A DNA stretch of 64,000 nucleotides from the NCBI GenBank assembly GCA_033297205.1, contig MU859126.1:62001-126000 (forward strand), in the 5' to 3' direction. Below, piece by piece: positions 12,656 to 23,904 of the stretch. Position 1 is the first letter of the stretch, and every line of letters begins with the position of its first letter. Made by a program: the position numbers and the translations under genes. The notes below the pieces were generated by a model. It did no database searches and was not told the DNA's origin. It was given only the letters and a program-made list of their open reading frames with translations. The DNA comes from Pseudoneurospora amorphoporcata (lineage: Eukaryota > Ascomycota > Sordariomycetes > Sordariales > Sordariaceae).

Positions 12656-13631
12656 CTTTGGACTGTCTGGTAGAGGCTCAAAGCATTGAAGCTGCAAGCG
12701 TTGGTGGAAATGGCTGCTCGAGGAGGGTTCTTTGACGGAACGCAATGGTTGCTTGAAAGAAAGCCTAGCAATTGGACTCCCCTGGAATAGTAAACAAAGC
12801 ACGCCCTAAGACGAGGCCAAAGCGGATGTGATGAAAAATGGTTGAAAGAAAAGGATGACCTGCCAAATCCACCTTCAAGTAAACTCGGGCAAAGAGCTCG
12901 GATGGTAACGATTTTCCAAAGGCAATGATTCCCAAGCTCTTTTGATGTCCTGATGATGATTGATGAAGGAAGAGTGCCGGGGCTGAAGACGGGAAACTCT
13001 TGCTGCTTGGGCTTTGCCGTTGCAACCCAACCACGCCAACCCACAAATGACCCGCAGGGGAAAAAATGGGGGCCGAGAGACTAGCTGAGAGGCCCGTCTG
13101 ACATTACATTACATTACTGTACATTGCATCCCTATTACTGAAACCTGAACCCCCTACCTTACGTACCCGCCGCCATCCGCCCGCCGCCCACTTCCCCGAT
13201 CCGTCCCGTCATCTCCATCGCATCGTCTGGCTAGGTTGTTGGCTCCGTGCATTAGTCGAAAGAGCCAGTCAACAAGATTCAGCTACAGATGCCCCAACAA
13301 GGGCTCCATTCATTCATTCATTCAACGGAGCTTTCCCCGGCCGCGACAAGGACCGTCGGGTAGTCAACCCCCTCCACTCGCCCAATCATCGCCATCGGCA
13401 TTCTTTCTTTCACTCACCTACCCTTAGTCTCCTTCTTCGACTCGCCTACCACCTACCACCACCGTTCGGCTACTGCCAGTGCCCGTGCCTGCTGCATGTC
13501 CCCCGCTGTGTGCCAGCCCAGTCAGGTAATCCTCCTCGCGACCGACGGACCGACCCTCAGTTCAGCTTCCCGTCCTTCTCGCTTCTCCGCTCTTCCATCT
13601 CGCGAATCCCGACAGGTTCCCAACAACAAAC
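12656..13631. other. Divergent intergenic region between the HET gene and fwd-1
   Basis: Shared upstream region of two diverging genes. It holds ATTAC repeats near 13103-13116, ATTC repeats near 13308-13323, and a long C/T-rich leader before the fwd-1 ATG. No gene seen. Confidence 0.6.
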
Positions 13632-16239
13632 ATGGCCGGCTTTCCTCCACATCAGCAACACCAACACCACATGCAGCCCGATGAAGGCTACTCCGAAGAC
13701 CCTCTGAATCCCCAGGCCAATTCCTCTTGCCTCAAATCCCGCGACGCCTCTCCTTGCGCCCATCCGTTGTCGCGCCAAGCCTCAGACATCCCACCCTGGC
13801 TGATCCAACACATCTCGGGCCTCTCCATGGAAAACAAGACAGGTTGGCCCTTCTTTCCTCCCTTTTACCTTCGCGCATCAACTGACCTGTTGCGCGCTTC
13901 TCCTCTTTACCTAGAACTCGCCATGGCGCTCCTCAACGACCTCCCCACGAGCGTCATCTCCCAAATCGTCGAAACACAACTCTATCCCCGACTGTACATC
14001 GACTTTGTGCGCTATCTCCCAGCCGAAATATGTCTAAAGATCTTGGGCTATCTCGACCCCGTCTCCCTCATCAATGTCGCCCGCGCCTGCCGAGTCTGGT
14101 ACGAGCTTGCCATGGATAGGAAACTCTGGCAGCATCTGTACTACATGGAGGGCTTCAAGGCCCTGATGGACGAGATCCATGCCGCCGAAGAAGAGATGAA
14201 CCAGACTCCCATTCCTACCCCCAGCCATCTCGAGCAATACCGACCCGAAGAAGACGGACATGTCCACAAGAGGAGGGCCATTGCCAAGGCATCACCCCCC
14301 ATGCTGCCCGCTGAGGAGGATACCAACGGTGACGAGCCTTCCGATATCGACATGGCGGGCTCGAGTATCTTTGGTGGTGGTGGTGGATCCGGTGTATCCC
14401 GTTCGCGGACGAGTGAGCACAGCGAGGTCAACGGGAGAGGAAGGCGAGCGGACAAGGGAAAGGGACGGGCCATGAGCCCACCGCCGCAGCAGTCTGCTAC
14501 TACGCGTTACAGAGACAACATGACTCACAAGATCCCCGTCCTTCCCGGAACTTTGCAAAAGACGACTATGTGGTGGTGGGATGCCAACGACCGCCGATAC
14601 AAGATTGACTGGAAGTATCTCTACACCATGCGCCGCCGACTCGAGGCCAACTGGGAACACGGCAAATACACAAACTTCCAGCTACCCCATCCCGACTATC
14701 CCGACGAAGGCCACCGCGAGTGCATCTACAGTATCCAGTATAACCCCCAGTATCTCGTCAGCGGCAGCAGAGATCTTACCATCAAGGTGTGGGACATGAA
14801 GACCAGACGTTGCTTGCGGACGCTCAAGGGTCACCGTCGCTCCGTCCTCTGTCTTCAGTTCGACTCCAGTCCGGACGAGGATATAATCGTTTCCGGCAGC
14901 TCCGACTCTGATGTCATCATCTGGCGCTTTTCCACCGGAGAAATCATCGAGGTCATCCGGCACGCACACCAGGAATCCGTTCTCAACGTCAAGTTCGATA
15001 AGCGCATCCTGGTGACATGCTCCAAGGACAAAACCATCAAGGTATTCAACCGGAAGCCGCTTCGACAGGGGGACCTGGGCTATCCTATCTCCCCGGTCGG
15101 TACGACTGTTAACGTAGGCTACAACATACCCCCGAGTATCGAGGACGCGCCCGTAATAGCGCCGTGGACCATGATTGGCAGCCTGACCGGGCATAGCGCG
15201 GCTGTCAATGCGGTGCAGATTCACGAAAGAGAGATTGTCTCTGCTAGCGGTGACCGATACATCAAGGTATGGGACTGGCCCACACAAGAAGTCCAGCGTA
15301 CCATCATAGGCCACCACAAGGGCATAGCCTGTGTACAGTATGATGGGCGGCGTATTGTCAGTGGTAGCAGTGACAACGAAGTGAAGATCTTCGATTGCCA
15401 GACCGGTCTGGAAATAACGACTCTGAGGGGCCATACCGCGCTCGTGCGGACAGTGCAAGCCGGGTTTGGCGACCACCCGTACAGCGCAGAGGAAGACTTG
15501 ATCAAAGCCAAGAAGGTCGACGAGGCTTATTACAAGGCCGTGGAAGCAGGCGAGATTGACGAGAACGATAATCAGAGGACACGCCGCAAGACCAACGCTG
15601 GCTCTAGCAAACCCCAGGACATTTGCGCGACTGGAGCCAAGCTACCACCTGGCGGCGGCGGTGGCAGGTTTGGGCGTATCGTTAGTGGAAGCTATGACAC
15701 TACCATTATTATCTGGAGGAGGGATTCGGAGGGTGTATGGCGGCCACAGCATCACCTCCGACATGAACAGGCTGCTGAAGCGGCTTCGAGACAAGACGAC
15801 GTGCCGCCAGATGTGCCTGGCAGGATTCCACTCCATCCAACCATGCGTTCTAGTTTGACCGCAGCGAGCATGCCCGCGCCTATACACCCTCACATAGCTG
15901 CAGGCTCCTCGCGCACCGCAAGCGCTCCTCCTGGACCCGTGGCTGGAACAAGGGCGCCCGAGACAATGGATCCAGCTACCCTGCTTCAATACGAGCAGAT
16001 GGTGAACGGCGCTGTCCAAAGCGGCCCAAGTGCATTTAGAAATCTTCTTCAGACTCGCCCTGAGATCATCTCTTTACGCCACATGGTGGACCGAGCGATC
16101 AACCGGCAGTCGGACCAGGACTTACGAACTCAGTTGCGACATGCGTGGACTGGTGCTCATATTCACAATCAGTGGAACCACGGTCGGATTCGAAGCGAAT
16201 TAATTCGCAACCAAGAGAATGTCATGGCTGCTAACGCTC

Positions 16240-16275
<36 letters not shown>

Positions 16276-16667
16276 GCAGCAACGGCGTTATTGGGAGCAG
16301 TACGACAACCGCAACCGCAACCCCAACGGCGGCGGCAGCAACACTGATGGTAGGAGCAGCAACAGGCCAACCTGTTATCCCGCAAGTCTCGCTACCACAG
16401 GTGCTGGTTGCTCCAGCGGATGCTATCACAGCGCCAGCAGCACCAGCAGCACAACAGCCTCAACTCCCGCCCATGGCAGGTGGCCGTCATCATCCGCATA
16501 TCCCCATAGCACCAGCTGAAGAAAATTCGCCGAGGGTGTTCAAGTTGCAGTATGATGCCCGGAGGATCATCTGTTGCAGCCAAACCAGTTTTATCGTCGG
16601 CTGGGATTTCTGTAACGGCGACAAGGAGTTGGAGGAGGCTACTCGGTTCTTTGATACCGTGCGGTAA
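13632..16667 (+). CDS. fwd-1: F-box/WD40 protein FWD-1, SCF substrate receptor
   Basis: Beta-TrCP/Fbw7-type F-box protein that recruits substrates to an SCF (Skp1-cullin-F-box) ubiquitin ligase. In Neurospora FWD-1 targets phosphorylated clock protein FRQ for degradation (established knowledge). The F-box lies at about residues 123-165 (YLPAEICLKILGYLDPVSLINVARACRVWYEL region, described in parts). WD40 blades start near residue 363 with SGSRDLTIKVWD, SGSSDSDVIIW, TCSKDKTIKVF, SASGDRYIKVWDW, SGSSDNEVKIFD and SGSYDTTIIIWR. After a long low-complexity insertion containing a poly-Ala run coded by repeated GCT (about 16240-16272), a last blade closes the propeller near the C terminus. The single 1011-codon frame matches the length I recall for Neurospora FWD-1. 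A 72-nt segment at 13843-13914 has intron signals but keeps the frame open (see findings). Confidence 0.95.
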
Positions 16668-17746
16668 TCCGAGCGCGTAGGTCTAGTCTAGGTAGGTAGT
16701 CTTTGGTCAGTTCTTCTGTAGAGATATTTCAGTACCCAGCTGCTTGGGAGGGACACTATTGTCATTTGTTAAATTTAGCACCAGTTTGGTAGTACAGATC
16801 GTACTTGACGGAGCGGCACAGGCGTTGGATGGTTAGCGCCAGATAGATCACAAGATCATGGCAAGGAGTCTTGTTTTTCTTTTTTCTTTGTGGCGAATGC
16901 GAAAGAGCATGATTGTTATTAGGTATCTTTTACACGAACTTGACGATAGTCGTGTGGGCTATTCTCATATTTTATTTAGCGATAGAGAATGGCAGAAGAT
17001 TAGTTGCTCAATGGAAGTGTCCTTGACTATATTTGTACGCTCATGGTCATGTCCTATGAGCACCACGTATGCCTTATGCCTTGAATGGCAGTGACTAGTA
17101 AAACACGAACACATACATATCCAGCAAGTATTCAAACCGATCAGATGAGGGGACTAGAAAAAGGGCCATTGAAGAAGAAGAAAAAGGTTTGGACGCTTTT
17201 GGAATGCTAATGTGGGGTTGTTCGAACCAAGGATCGCTGTAGGAATTTAATAGATAAATGAAGATGAGGCGTCCCCATCCTACCGACTGCACCACTTTGG
17301 CGAGTGTACCTTCCAAATAAAGACCTTAGGTACCATTACCGCTAGCTGTTGTCTCCCTTCCAGCCAGAAAACCACAAAGCTACAACTCCAATCCCAAAGC
17401 TTATTTGGTTCCCGTCTCAAGTCTCGACCTCGACTACGTTGATCGGACAATCCACCGTGCAAGCCCCATAGGGCGGTCCAGCCTCCTTCAGTGCCCCAGC
17501 GCCACACTGCCCCACGCAGCAGTCGTCATCGGCGGATACCTCTACTGTAGGCAGCAGGGCACTCCACAGCGGTTCAGGCGGTACGGTCATGCCAGCCGCC
17601 TGTCGCAGCCGCCAATCTTCCCCGCAACAACAACAACAACAACAAGATTAATACCTTACCTATCACTTTCACATCAACAACAAAACAATCAAAAACCACC
17701 GTTTACCCACAAAGAGTCCCCGCGTCGCGCGCCCCCCATTGCCAAA
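16668..17746. other. Intergenic between fwd-1 and vps60
   Basis: Contains the fwd-1 3' region with a CTAGGTAGGTAG motif at 16688-16699 and the vps60 promoter and leader, ending in an AAC-rich, pyrimidine-rich stretch. An open frame runs into vps60 from 17405, but its upstream part has no family similarity. No separate gene seen. Confidence 0.6.
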
Positions 17747-18403
17747 ATGAACCGCCTCTTCGGCACCTCGTCCAAACCCACGGCGCCCAAACCGACCCTC
17801 ACAACCGCCATCTCCTCGCTCGACACGCGCCTCAGTTCCATCGACGTCAAGCTCGCCTCCCTCACCGCCGAACTCTCGGGCTACCAAACCAAACTCTCCA
17901 AAATGCGCGACGGCCCCGGCAAGACGGCGCTCAAGCAAAAAGCGCTAAAGGTTTTGCGGCAGCGCAAACAATACGAAGCCCAGCGCGACCAGATCCAGTC
18001 GCAGGTGTGGAACATGGAGCAAGCGCAGACGATGCAGGACAACCTCAAGAACACCATGGTCACCATCGACGCGCTCAAGACGACCAACAAGCAGCTGAAA
18101 AAGGAGTATGGCAAGGTGGATATCGACCAGATTGAACGCTTGCAAGACGAGATGGCGGATCTGCTGGATGTCGGGAACGAGATCCAGGAGTCGCTGGCGA
18201 GGAGCTACGACGTGCCCGAGGATGTGGATGAGGATGAGCTGGATGCGGAGCTGGAGGCGCTGGGGCAGGAGGTGGAGCTCGAGAGGGAGATGTATGGTGG
18301 CGTGGAGGCGGGTGCAGTGCCGAGTTTTATGCAGGATGAGGTTCCCGAGTTCATTGATGAGGCGCCGCAGACGGGAGGGAAGGTTAAGGAGGTTGCTGGT
18401 TAG
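17747..18403 (+). CDS. vps60: ESCRT-III protein Vps60/CHMP5 (Snf7 family)
   Basis: Endosomal ESCRT-III-associated subunit that helps regulate Vps4 and multivesicular body sorting. The 218-aa length equals that of CHMP5/Vps60. The N terminus MNRLFG followed by a Pro/Lys stretch is the family signature. Further matches are KMRDGPGKTALKQKALKVL(R/K)QRK, the helix with YEAQRDQIQSQ, NMEQA, KVDIDQIERLQDEMADLL and NEIQESLARSY, then the acidic DEDELDAELEALG segment and a C-terminal region that would bind Vps4/Vta1 MIT domains. The protein is mostly helical with no membrane segment. The start is set by the MNRLFG signature, although an in-frame ATG lies upstream at 17405. No introns seen. Confidence 0.95.
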   Translation: MNRLFGTSSKPTAPKPTLTTAISSLDTRLSSIDVKLASLTAELSGYQTKLSKMRDGPGKTALKQKALKVLRQRKQYEAQRDQIQSQVWNMEQAQTMQDNLKNTMVTIDALKTTNKQLKKEYGKVDIDQIERLQDEMADLLDVGNEIQESLARSYDVPEDVDEDELDAELEALGQEVELEREMYGGVEAGAVPSFMQDEVPEFIDEAPQTGGKVKEVAG

Positions 18404-20825
18404 GAGGGAGAGGATGGGAGATGGCTTGAGATGGGAAGGGAGGGCAGGGAGGGAATTTAATGATGGAGAGGGTTGGGACAGGACGACTTCATTCTTGCGC
18501 TCCGCCGTCGACTCTTCTTTTCGCGACTGGAAGTCTTTCAACTCGGCGTTTCCTGCTTTAATCCACAATACCCAACAGCAGAGTTCGAAGATCAGAATCA
18601 TGGACAGGCATTGTCAGTCTTGAATCGATGAGTGCTAAGCCAGCAAGGCCAGCCCAGATTTTGGAAGGAGAGGTACAAGATGATCACAATCACGGAACAC
18701 GGCCGAAGATTCGGAATCGCTGGTACAAATGGCAGGAAATACCGACTCAACTCAACCCCGCACGACATCAGTTGGTCACTTCCACTTTGGCACTCGGAGT
18801 CTTCCATTTCTGGGCCCACTCATGAGGGATGTACGTAATCGAGGCAGCGAGTGAGGAAGGAACAAGGAGGTATCTGGGGCTTTACCCAACTGATTTTTCA
18901 CGGTGTTTTCCACTTCCAACCAGCATAGTTCGTACGGGGTAGGTAGAGGTATATCCAGGCACAATGACATTCTCATTTCTTTAGCATCCGCTTGCATCCA
19001 TTCAGCTTGATTCCCTTGCTTGGCTTGTGGTGCTATCTCATTCAATCCGTTCTCTGGAAGCTCTCATCTGGCTTGCTCGCCAAGTCCTTCACGTTCTCCA
19101 CGTCCTCATCATCACACGTTTGGTCACTCATCCGCTAATTGCAGTGCGATGTTCATGGTAACTCGCCGCCCAGTATCGCCGTTCGGTTTGAGTTCTTCTG
19201 GACATGACGCCCTAAATTTCACGGGCCATCCATACCATTTCAAGCAACCGCGGTTGTGCTGAAAGTCAGAATACCCACAGCCTCGATGCGCCCAGAACCC
19301 CCGAGCCTCCCTGATGACTCTGGCTGGTGGCCGTATGCCGTACCTGGTGTTGATCCAGACCCTTTGGATTGGTGTCGATCATTGCCCGATCATGCACCAT
19401 TCAGTCCCCTGGGCTGTGCCGCAATGTGGGTCAGTCAGCAGTCAGTCAGCAGTCAGCCCAGCGCCCTGGATTTGCGGATTTGCACGATTTGCATGCCCTT
19501 CAAGACGTGACGGTCTGGGGAAACTGATTCGCATGATTTACAAACCTTATACTTCATACGTCGGCTCGCTCTACACAGTACTAATGGGAAACTGTGTAGG
19601 AGTTCGAAGACGCCGCTGGCGCCAGGACATCGTCGTGACCGACATTGTTCTACATCGATCCTCTATGTCGCCCATCACAAAACTTACCAAGGTCTGGTTC
19701 GAACCTAGGCGGTGACGGTATCCCCAAGGCCCTACTGGTTTCTGAAAGGGAAGTTTGGCTTGAGAGTGACTTCGTAACCTTGGCGTTGACCGGGGGCTGA
19801 AGCTGAATGGATAAGTCTCCCCGCAAAAGTTGCCAGAATTTAGTCTAACTTGTTAGCGTCGTACCGCGACTTACAATATTTAAGGGTTTAGCTGTGATCA
19901 AACCCGCTATATTCTGTACGCAGATCGAAGTTCTTACCACTTGCACATGACCGCGCTAATATGTTCACATGCCAGCAGGGATAGGCTACAGCACGCGATG
20001 CTAACTGCAATAGGACGGGATGGTACCTGCGCCACAGTTGATGCGAGTTGTCGAGAACTTTTTTCTCGTTTCATCGACGAAATCCTCTCTGCCGCCCCAG
20101 GTTCTTTGCTCGCCCTTACATTGAATCGATATAGAGCATCATATACCAAAACTCGAATTCGACCATCGTCCCGCTTCTCAAGGTATACGTGTTAGTTCCA
20201 GAACGGGACTCAAGCGGACAGAAATAGCACTTGACTCTTTTGCACTCGCCGCTCCTCGGTGACCCCCTTTGATGTTAGTGCCGGCTCCGTCCGATGGAAC
20301 GTCTGGGGCTTTGGTTACAAAGGTCCCTGCAGGAAATACAACGGCCGGCGTCACGAATACGGCATGAGATGGAGGAGGGTGCTGTCGTCTGTTGGGCAGT
20401 TTGTTGCCTAGAATAGTGGATTTGGCGTGTCACTGAAGATGGAGCAAGGGCTGTATCCGGCTCAGCTCTATGGGCCTTGGATCCCTTGGCATCCCATGCG
20501 CCTCCATTCATAGTCCACGATCTAGCGAGCAGAGGGCAGGGCCTTACTTACACCAGAGCTTCGGGTTCAACAGTCTGCCACGAGTTCACACTATTGGATG
20601 CCGTTGGGCTGTGCCTGTCACTCGGGGCGGGAATGCAGTCAACGATTCACGGCCTTGTGATGCTGACCGGAAACGGTTCAGCTCAAAGAAGCGGAAGGTC
20701 ATGTTTGTTTATACTACATAAAAACCCGGGCTGCCCCAGGTAGTTGACTGTCTCGACATTTGGCACCTTCTTCGCTTCATACTCCAAATCTCCAAGCCCA
20801 CAAACCAACCAACCCGCCCATCACG
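18404..20825. other. 2.4-kb intergenic region without a recognisable gene
   Basis: ORFs are short and without coding character. It contains tandem CAGT/CAGTCAG repeats near 19431-19460, a GGTAGGTAG motif near 18938, and the promoter of the next gene with a CATAAAA element near 20717. Confidence 0.55.
20715..20724 (+). promoter_or_regulatory. TATA-like element (TACATAAAAA)
   Basis: About 105-110 bp upstream of the ATG at 20826. The related gene at 23905 has a TATATAAA at the same distance, which supports a shared core-promoter layout. Confidence 0.4.
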
Positions 20826-21990
20826 ATGCGTTCCAACACTCTTCTTGTTGCTCTTGCGGCCACCGCTTCGGCTTCTGCCGTTCCCCAGCCCCGGGCTGAG
20901 GCCGCCGCCGCTCTCATCACTCCCGGTCCCTTTTTTAGGGGTTCGGCTGTCAACGATGCCATCCGTCAGCATGGTCAAGAGCACAAGGTGGACAAGCGCG
21001 CCTACCTCGTTTCAATGGAAATTTCCGGCAAGGGCGACGACTTCACCAGATGCATCCACAGCCTCAACTCGGTGATGAGCTCTGTTACAAACGCCGCCCC
21101 GTATCCCTCAGACACCAAGCTCGCGTCCTGGCTCTTGACAGCGGTTGACGCAGAGCCCACTACCACGATCCCTCTCGACCAAGCCGAGAAAGCCTGCGAA
21201 ACGTCTGATGTCGCGGAACCCACCGTTCCTGCGTCCCTGACCTCGGCCTACTCATCCTACGAGGAGGAGGCTAAGGCGTGGATGACGGACGCGGCTAAGG
21301 GCGTCAGCAGCGTGGCCAAGAGCTACTGCCCTACCAAGGTCGCCCAGTTTATGGAGCTCGCCATGGCCACCGACACTGCTGAGTGCAAGGCACTTGTCAA
21401 CAAGCTCAAAGGAAAGAGCGGTGCTGCTCCCAGCTCTGGTAAGTTATATACATGAAAATCTTGTTTCTGGCATTGTATCAGTTTTGACTCGTTGAAACCA
21501 CCACCACATTTGCCATGGTCTTGACGAATTTTCGTACGATCAACCCACGGTAGTCGTCGAAGACGGAGACTTCTTTCTCTACACCTTCATCTTCATCTTC
21601 TTCCTCTCCCTCTTGGCCTACCAACGAATTGCTTGCCCCATCCTCCCTTAATTTTCGTATAACCAATGCCTTTTTTTTTTTCTTTTTCTTTTTTTTTTCT
21701 TTTTTTCTTTTTTCTTTCTTTTTTTTTTTTTCTTTTTTTTCTTTTTTTTTCTTTTTTTTTCTTTTTTTTTCTTTTTTTTTCTTTTTTTTTCTTTTTTTTC
21801 TTTTTTTTTCTTTTTTTTTCTTTTTTTTTCTTTTTTTTTCTTTTTTTTTTCTTCTTTTTTTTCTTCTTTTTTTTCTTTTTTTCTTTTTTTTTTTTCCCAT
21901 GTCTACAATGGCTAACACGGAATCCTCACAGCTCCTGTCTTTGCTGCCGTCGCTGCTTTTGCCGGCCTCGTTGGTGTCTTGGCTCTCTAA
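20826..21990 (+). CDS. Small secreted protein with GPI-anchor-like tail; long pyrimidine-filled intron
   Basis: Function unknown; probably cell-surface. The N terminus MRSNTLLVALAATASASAVP is a signal peptide. A Lys-Arg (VDKR) near residue 57 is a possible Kex2 site. The mature part has several Cys and is helical. I join exon 20826-21438 to exon 21932-21990 through a 493-nt intron: donor GTAAGT, branch GCTAAC at 21911-21916, acceptor CTCACAG. The frame is preserved, and the second exon adds a small-residue/hydrophobic tail (PVFAAVAAFAGLVGVLAL) ending at TAA, as expected for a GPI signal. Without splicing the ORF ends at 21455 with no such tail. Similarity to the gene at 23905 is visible: (V/P)PASLxSxYS, W(L)xxAxD, and VxSxAKxxCP. 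About 223 aa. Confidence 0.8.
21669..21898 (+). repeat. Phased T9C polypyrimidine tract inside an intron
   Basis: About 230 nt of almost pure T with single C interruptions. Between 21732 and 21851 the C residues fall at 21732, 741, 751, 761, 771, 781, 791, 800, 810, 820, 830, 840 and 851, so spacing is 9-11, mostly 10. The purine strand therefore has A9 tracts in phase with the helical repeat. The tract sits between the donor at 21439 and the branch point at 21911. Confidence 0.95.
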
Positions 21991-23904
21991 GAGAGTCTCA
22001 AGAGAACAATCACCAAACAACCCTGACATGATTACCCTGACTAAAACAAAACGCCAATGATACGATCATGATAATGGAATGAGACGGACGGACGGGAAGT
22101 CGCTATGGTCGTTGTACAGTTGGGTTTTTCCCCCAATTACGCTGGATAGATGGATGATGGAGGAAGATTTTCATATAATGCAGTAATGATACCCATTGGA
22201 TATGCCAGAAAATCAAGACTAGGATGACTGGAAATGACAGCTCGAATTGAGATGGAGAATGTGATGCGCTCAAGCTGTGATCAATCAATCTTGGGAATGG
22301 AGTCAACTAATCATCCGTTTGCCCACTGGAGCAACTTTGGTATCTGCATTAGCGCGATGCAGCCTGCACCGAGCACTGCCTTCCTCATGCCTTTAACTGC
22401 CCGCAGACCGGCCCTACCCAACCAGCCGATGTTGAAACTTGAAGGAACCTGAATGAAGCCATCGTGACCCTCTGGCTGGCACAGAAGGAACTCGGGCACG
22501 TCAAGACAATCAGGGAGGGACTCAGAAGCTAGAGGTAAGCCAGGCAGTTGGTTGGAGGGGGCTCTGAGGAAATCGTGTACAAAGAACCCCCCTCCCCTCC
22601 CCTCCCCGGCCCTCTCTTGGCTGAATGGCTTCTTTTCTCATCCTCCAGAATCAAGTTACGCGATCAGTTTATGTTCTTTGGGTTTGCATGTTTCCCAAGT
22701 ACACATCAGTACTGGTAAGTTCGTTAGCTTAGGACTTCACAGCGTACTCTTTACAACTCAACCAATATTCCACCAATTTTTGTGCAAGAAGTTAGTATAA
22801 CCCGATGCGTTTCCTTCATCTCATACACTTTATTCAGTTTGCTGTTTTGCGTGTGGTCATCCCGTTACTTTCTTGTTAAATTTTCACACACCCTGGTCAG
22901 AAGAACCGCGCTAACAAACTTTTAAGTACTGATGTGTACCACTTGTTCAGTCTGCCTTACATGTCCCCAATCAGGAACGTGGTACCAACTGTCAATAACA
23001 ACAACACCAGTCACAAACTCGCATCGAACCAACGATCCGCGATACGGAAACGCCTTCGCTGTGTTTTCCCGTTGAGTGACAGGAGCGGAAAGCTGCCCTG
23101 GTGCCTGGAATGGGAAATTAGCATATCGAATGGAAGGGGAAACGGCAGCATCGGAACCTTGTTCCCGTGCGTGTAGCGCGCCGAATACCCGTGCCACGCC
23201 GCCCTTAAGGGAAGTGGGTTACGTGGGCACGGGTAGCCCTGTGAGGCTAGTACACTAAACCCCTGTTGATACCTACTGTCGAGGCCCCTGATACTGCATA
23301 CACCACATAGTGCATGTTCACCAGTTATATGGTATGGAATTTGGTTAGCTGACTTGTTTCTCTGCTACAAATGCATAATTGTATACTATATACGGTTTCT
23401 GGACAAATTTTGGTGTGTATGCAGTTTACAGATCCAGCCTCGAGCCCTGAAATTCTTAGGAAGAGAGGTTAGGATTGGGTGTCTCTCCTAGTCTTGATCA
23501 CTTACGGACTTCCTGTTCGGGCCTAGCGCCAATCCAGAAACTGCATATTTACCATTTATTGCATGAAATTTTGCGGTCTGGATTACATGCAGAATCAGGG
23601 GGCTCGACTGTACATATGTAAGGTTCTTTGATTTCAGGCCAAGAGCCCAAGACCCAACAAGGTGACACCGTAATCTCCGGCGAGACGGGGCGAGGACAAC
23701 AGCATGACCTGAGCCGGGAGAGTGTTGGCGACGATGCCAAACAGAACACACCTAGGGAGTGAACCCCATGCTAACTTTTAAACAGAAGACAGTATATAAA
23801 ACTCCAGTTTCCCTTTTCCTAGGTTGTCAACGGTTTTCCCGCCGCACCATCACCATCATCCAGCAACGCCCTTTAACCCAAACAAGCCGCGCCAACACCA
23901 GAAA
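21991..23904. other. Intergenic between two related cell-surface genes
   Basis: Holds the 3' region of the first gene, a C-rich CCCCTCCCCT stretch near 22577-22605, and the promoter of the next gene. No ORF here resembles a gene, and no diverged copy of the flanking paralogs was recognised. Confidence 0.55.
23793..23800 (+). promoter_or_regulatory. TATA box (TATATAAA)
   Basis: About 105 bp upstream of the ATG at 23905; the spacing is plausible for a TATA element plus a short leader. Confidence 0.6.

Noticed and set aside
12656..12802. Upstream in-frame start for the HET gene
   Set aside because: The added residues have no HET-family similarity, and MRLLKTDTFEL is the usual family N terminus.
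19635..19720. tRNA-like segment ending in GGTTCGAACCTAGG
   Set aside because: The T-arm can pair, but the acceptor stem is mismatched and there is no A box or D arm.
21478..22029. Lys-rich minus-strand ORF (and Phe-rich plus-strand ORFs)
   Set aside because: Produced by the T9C tract; it is intron sequence of the gene at 20826.
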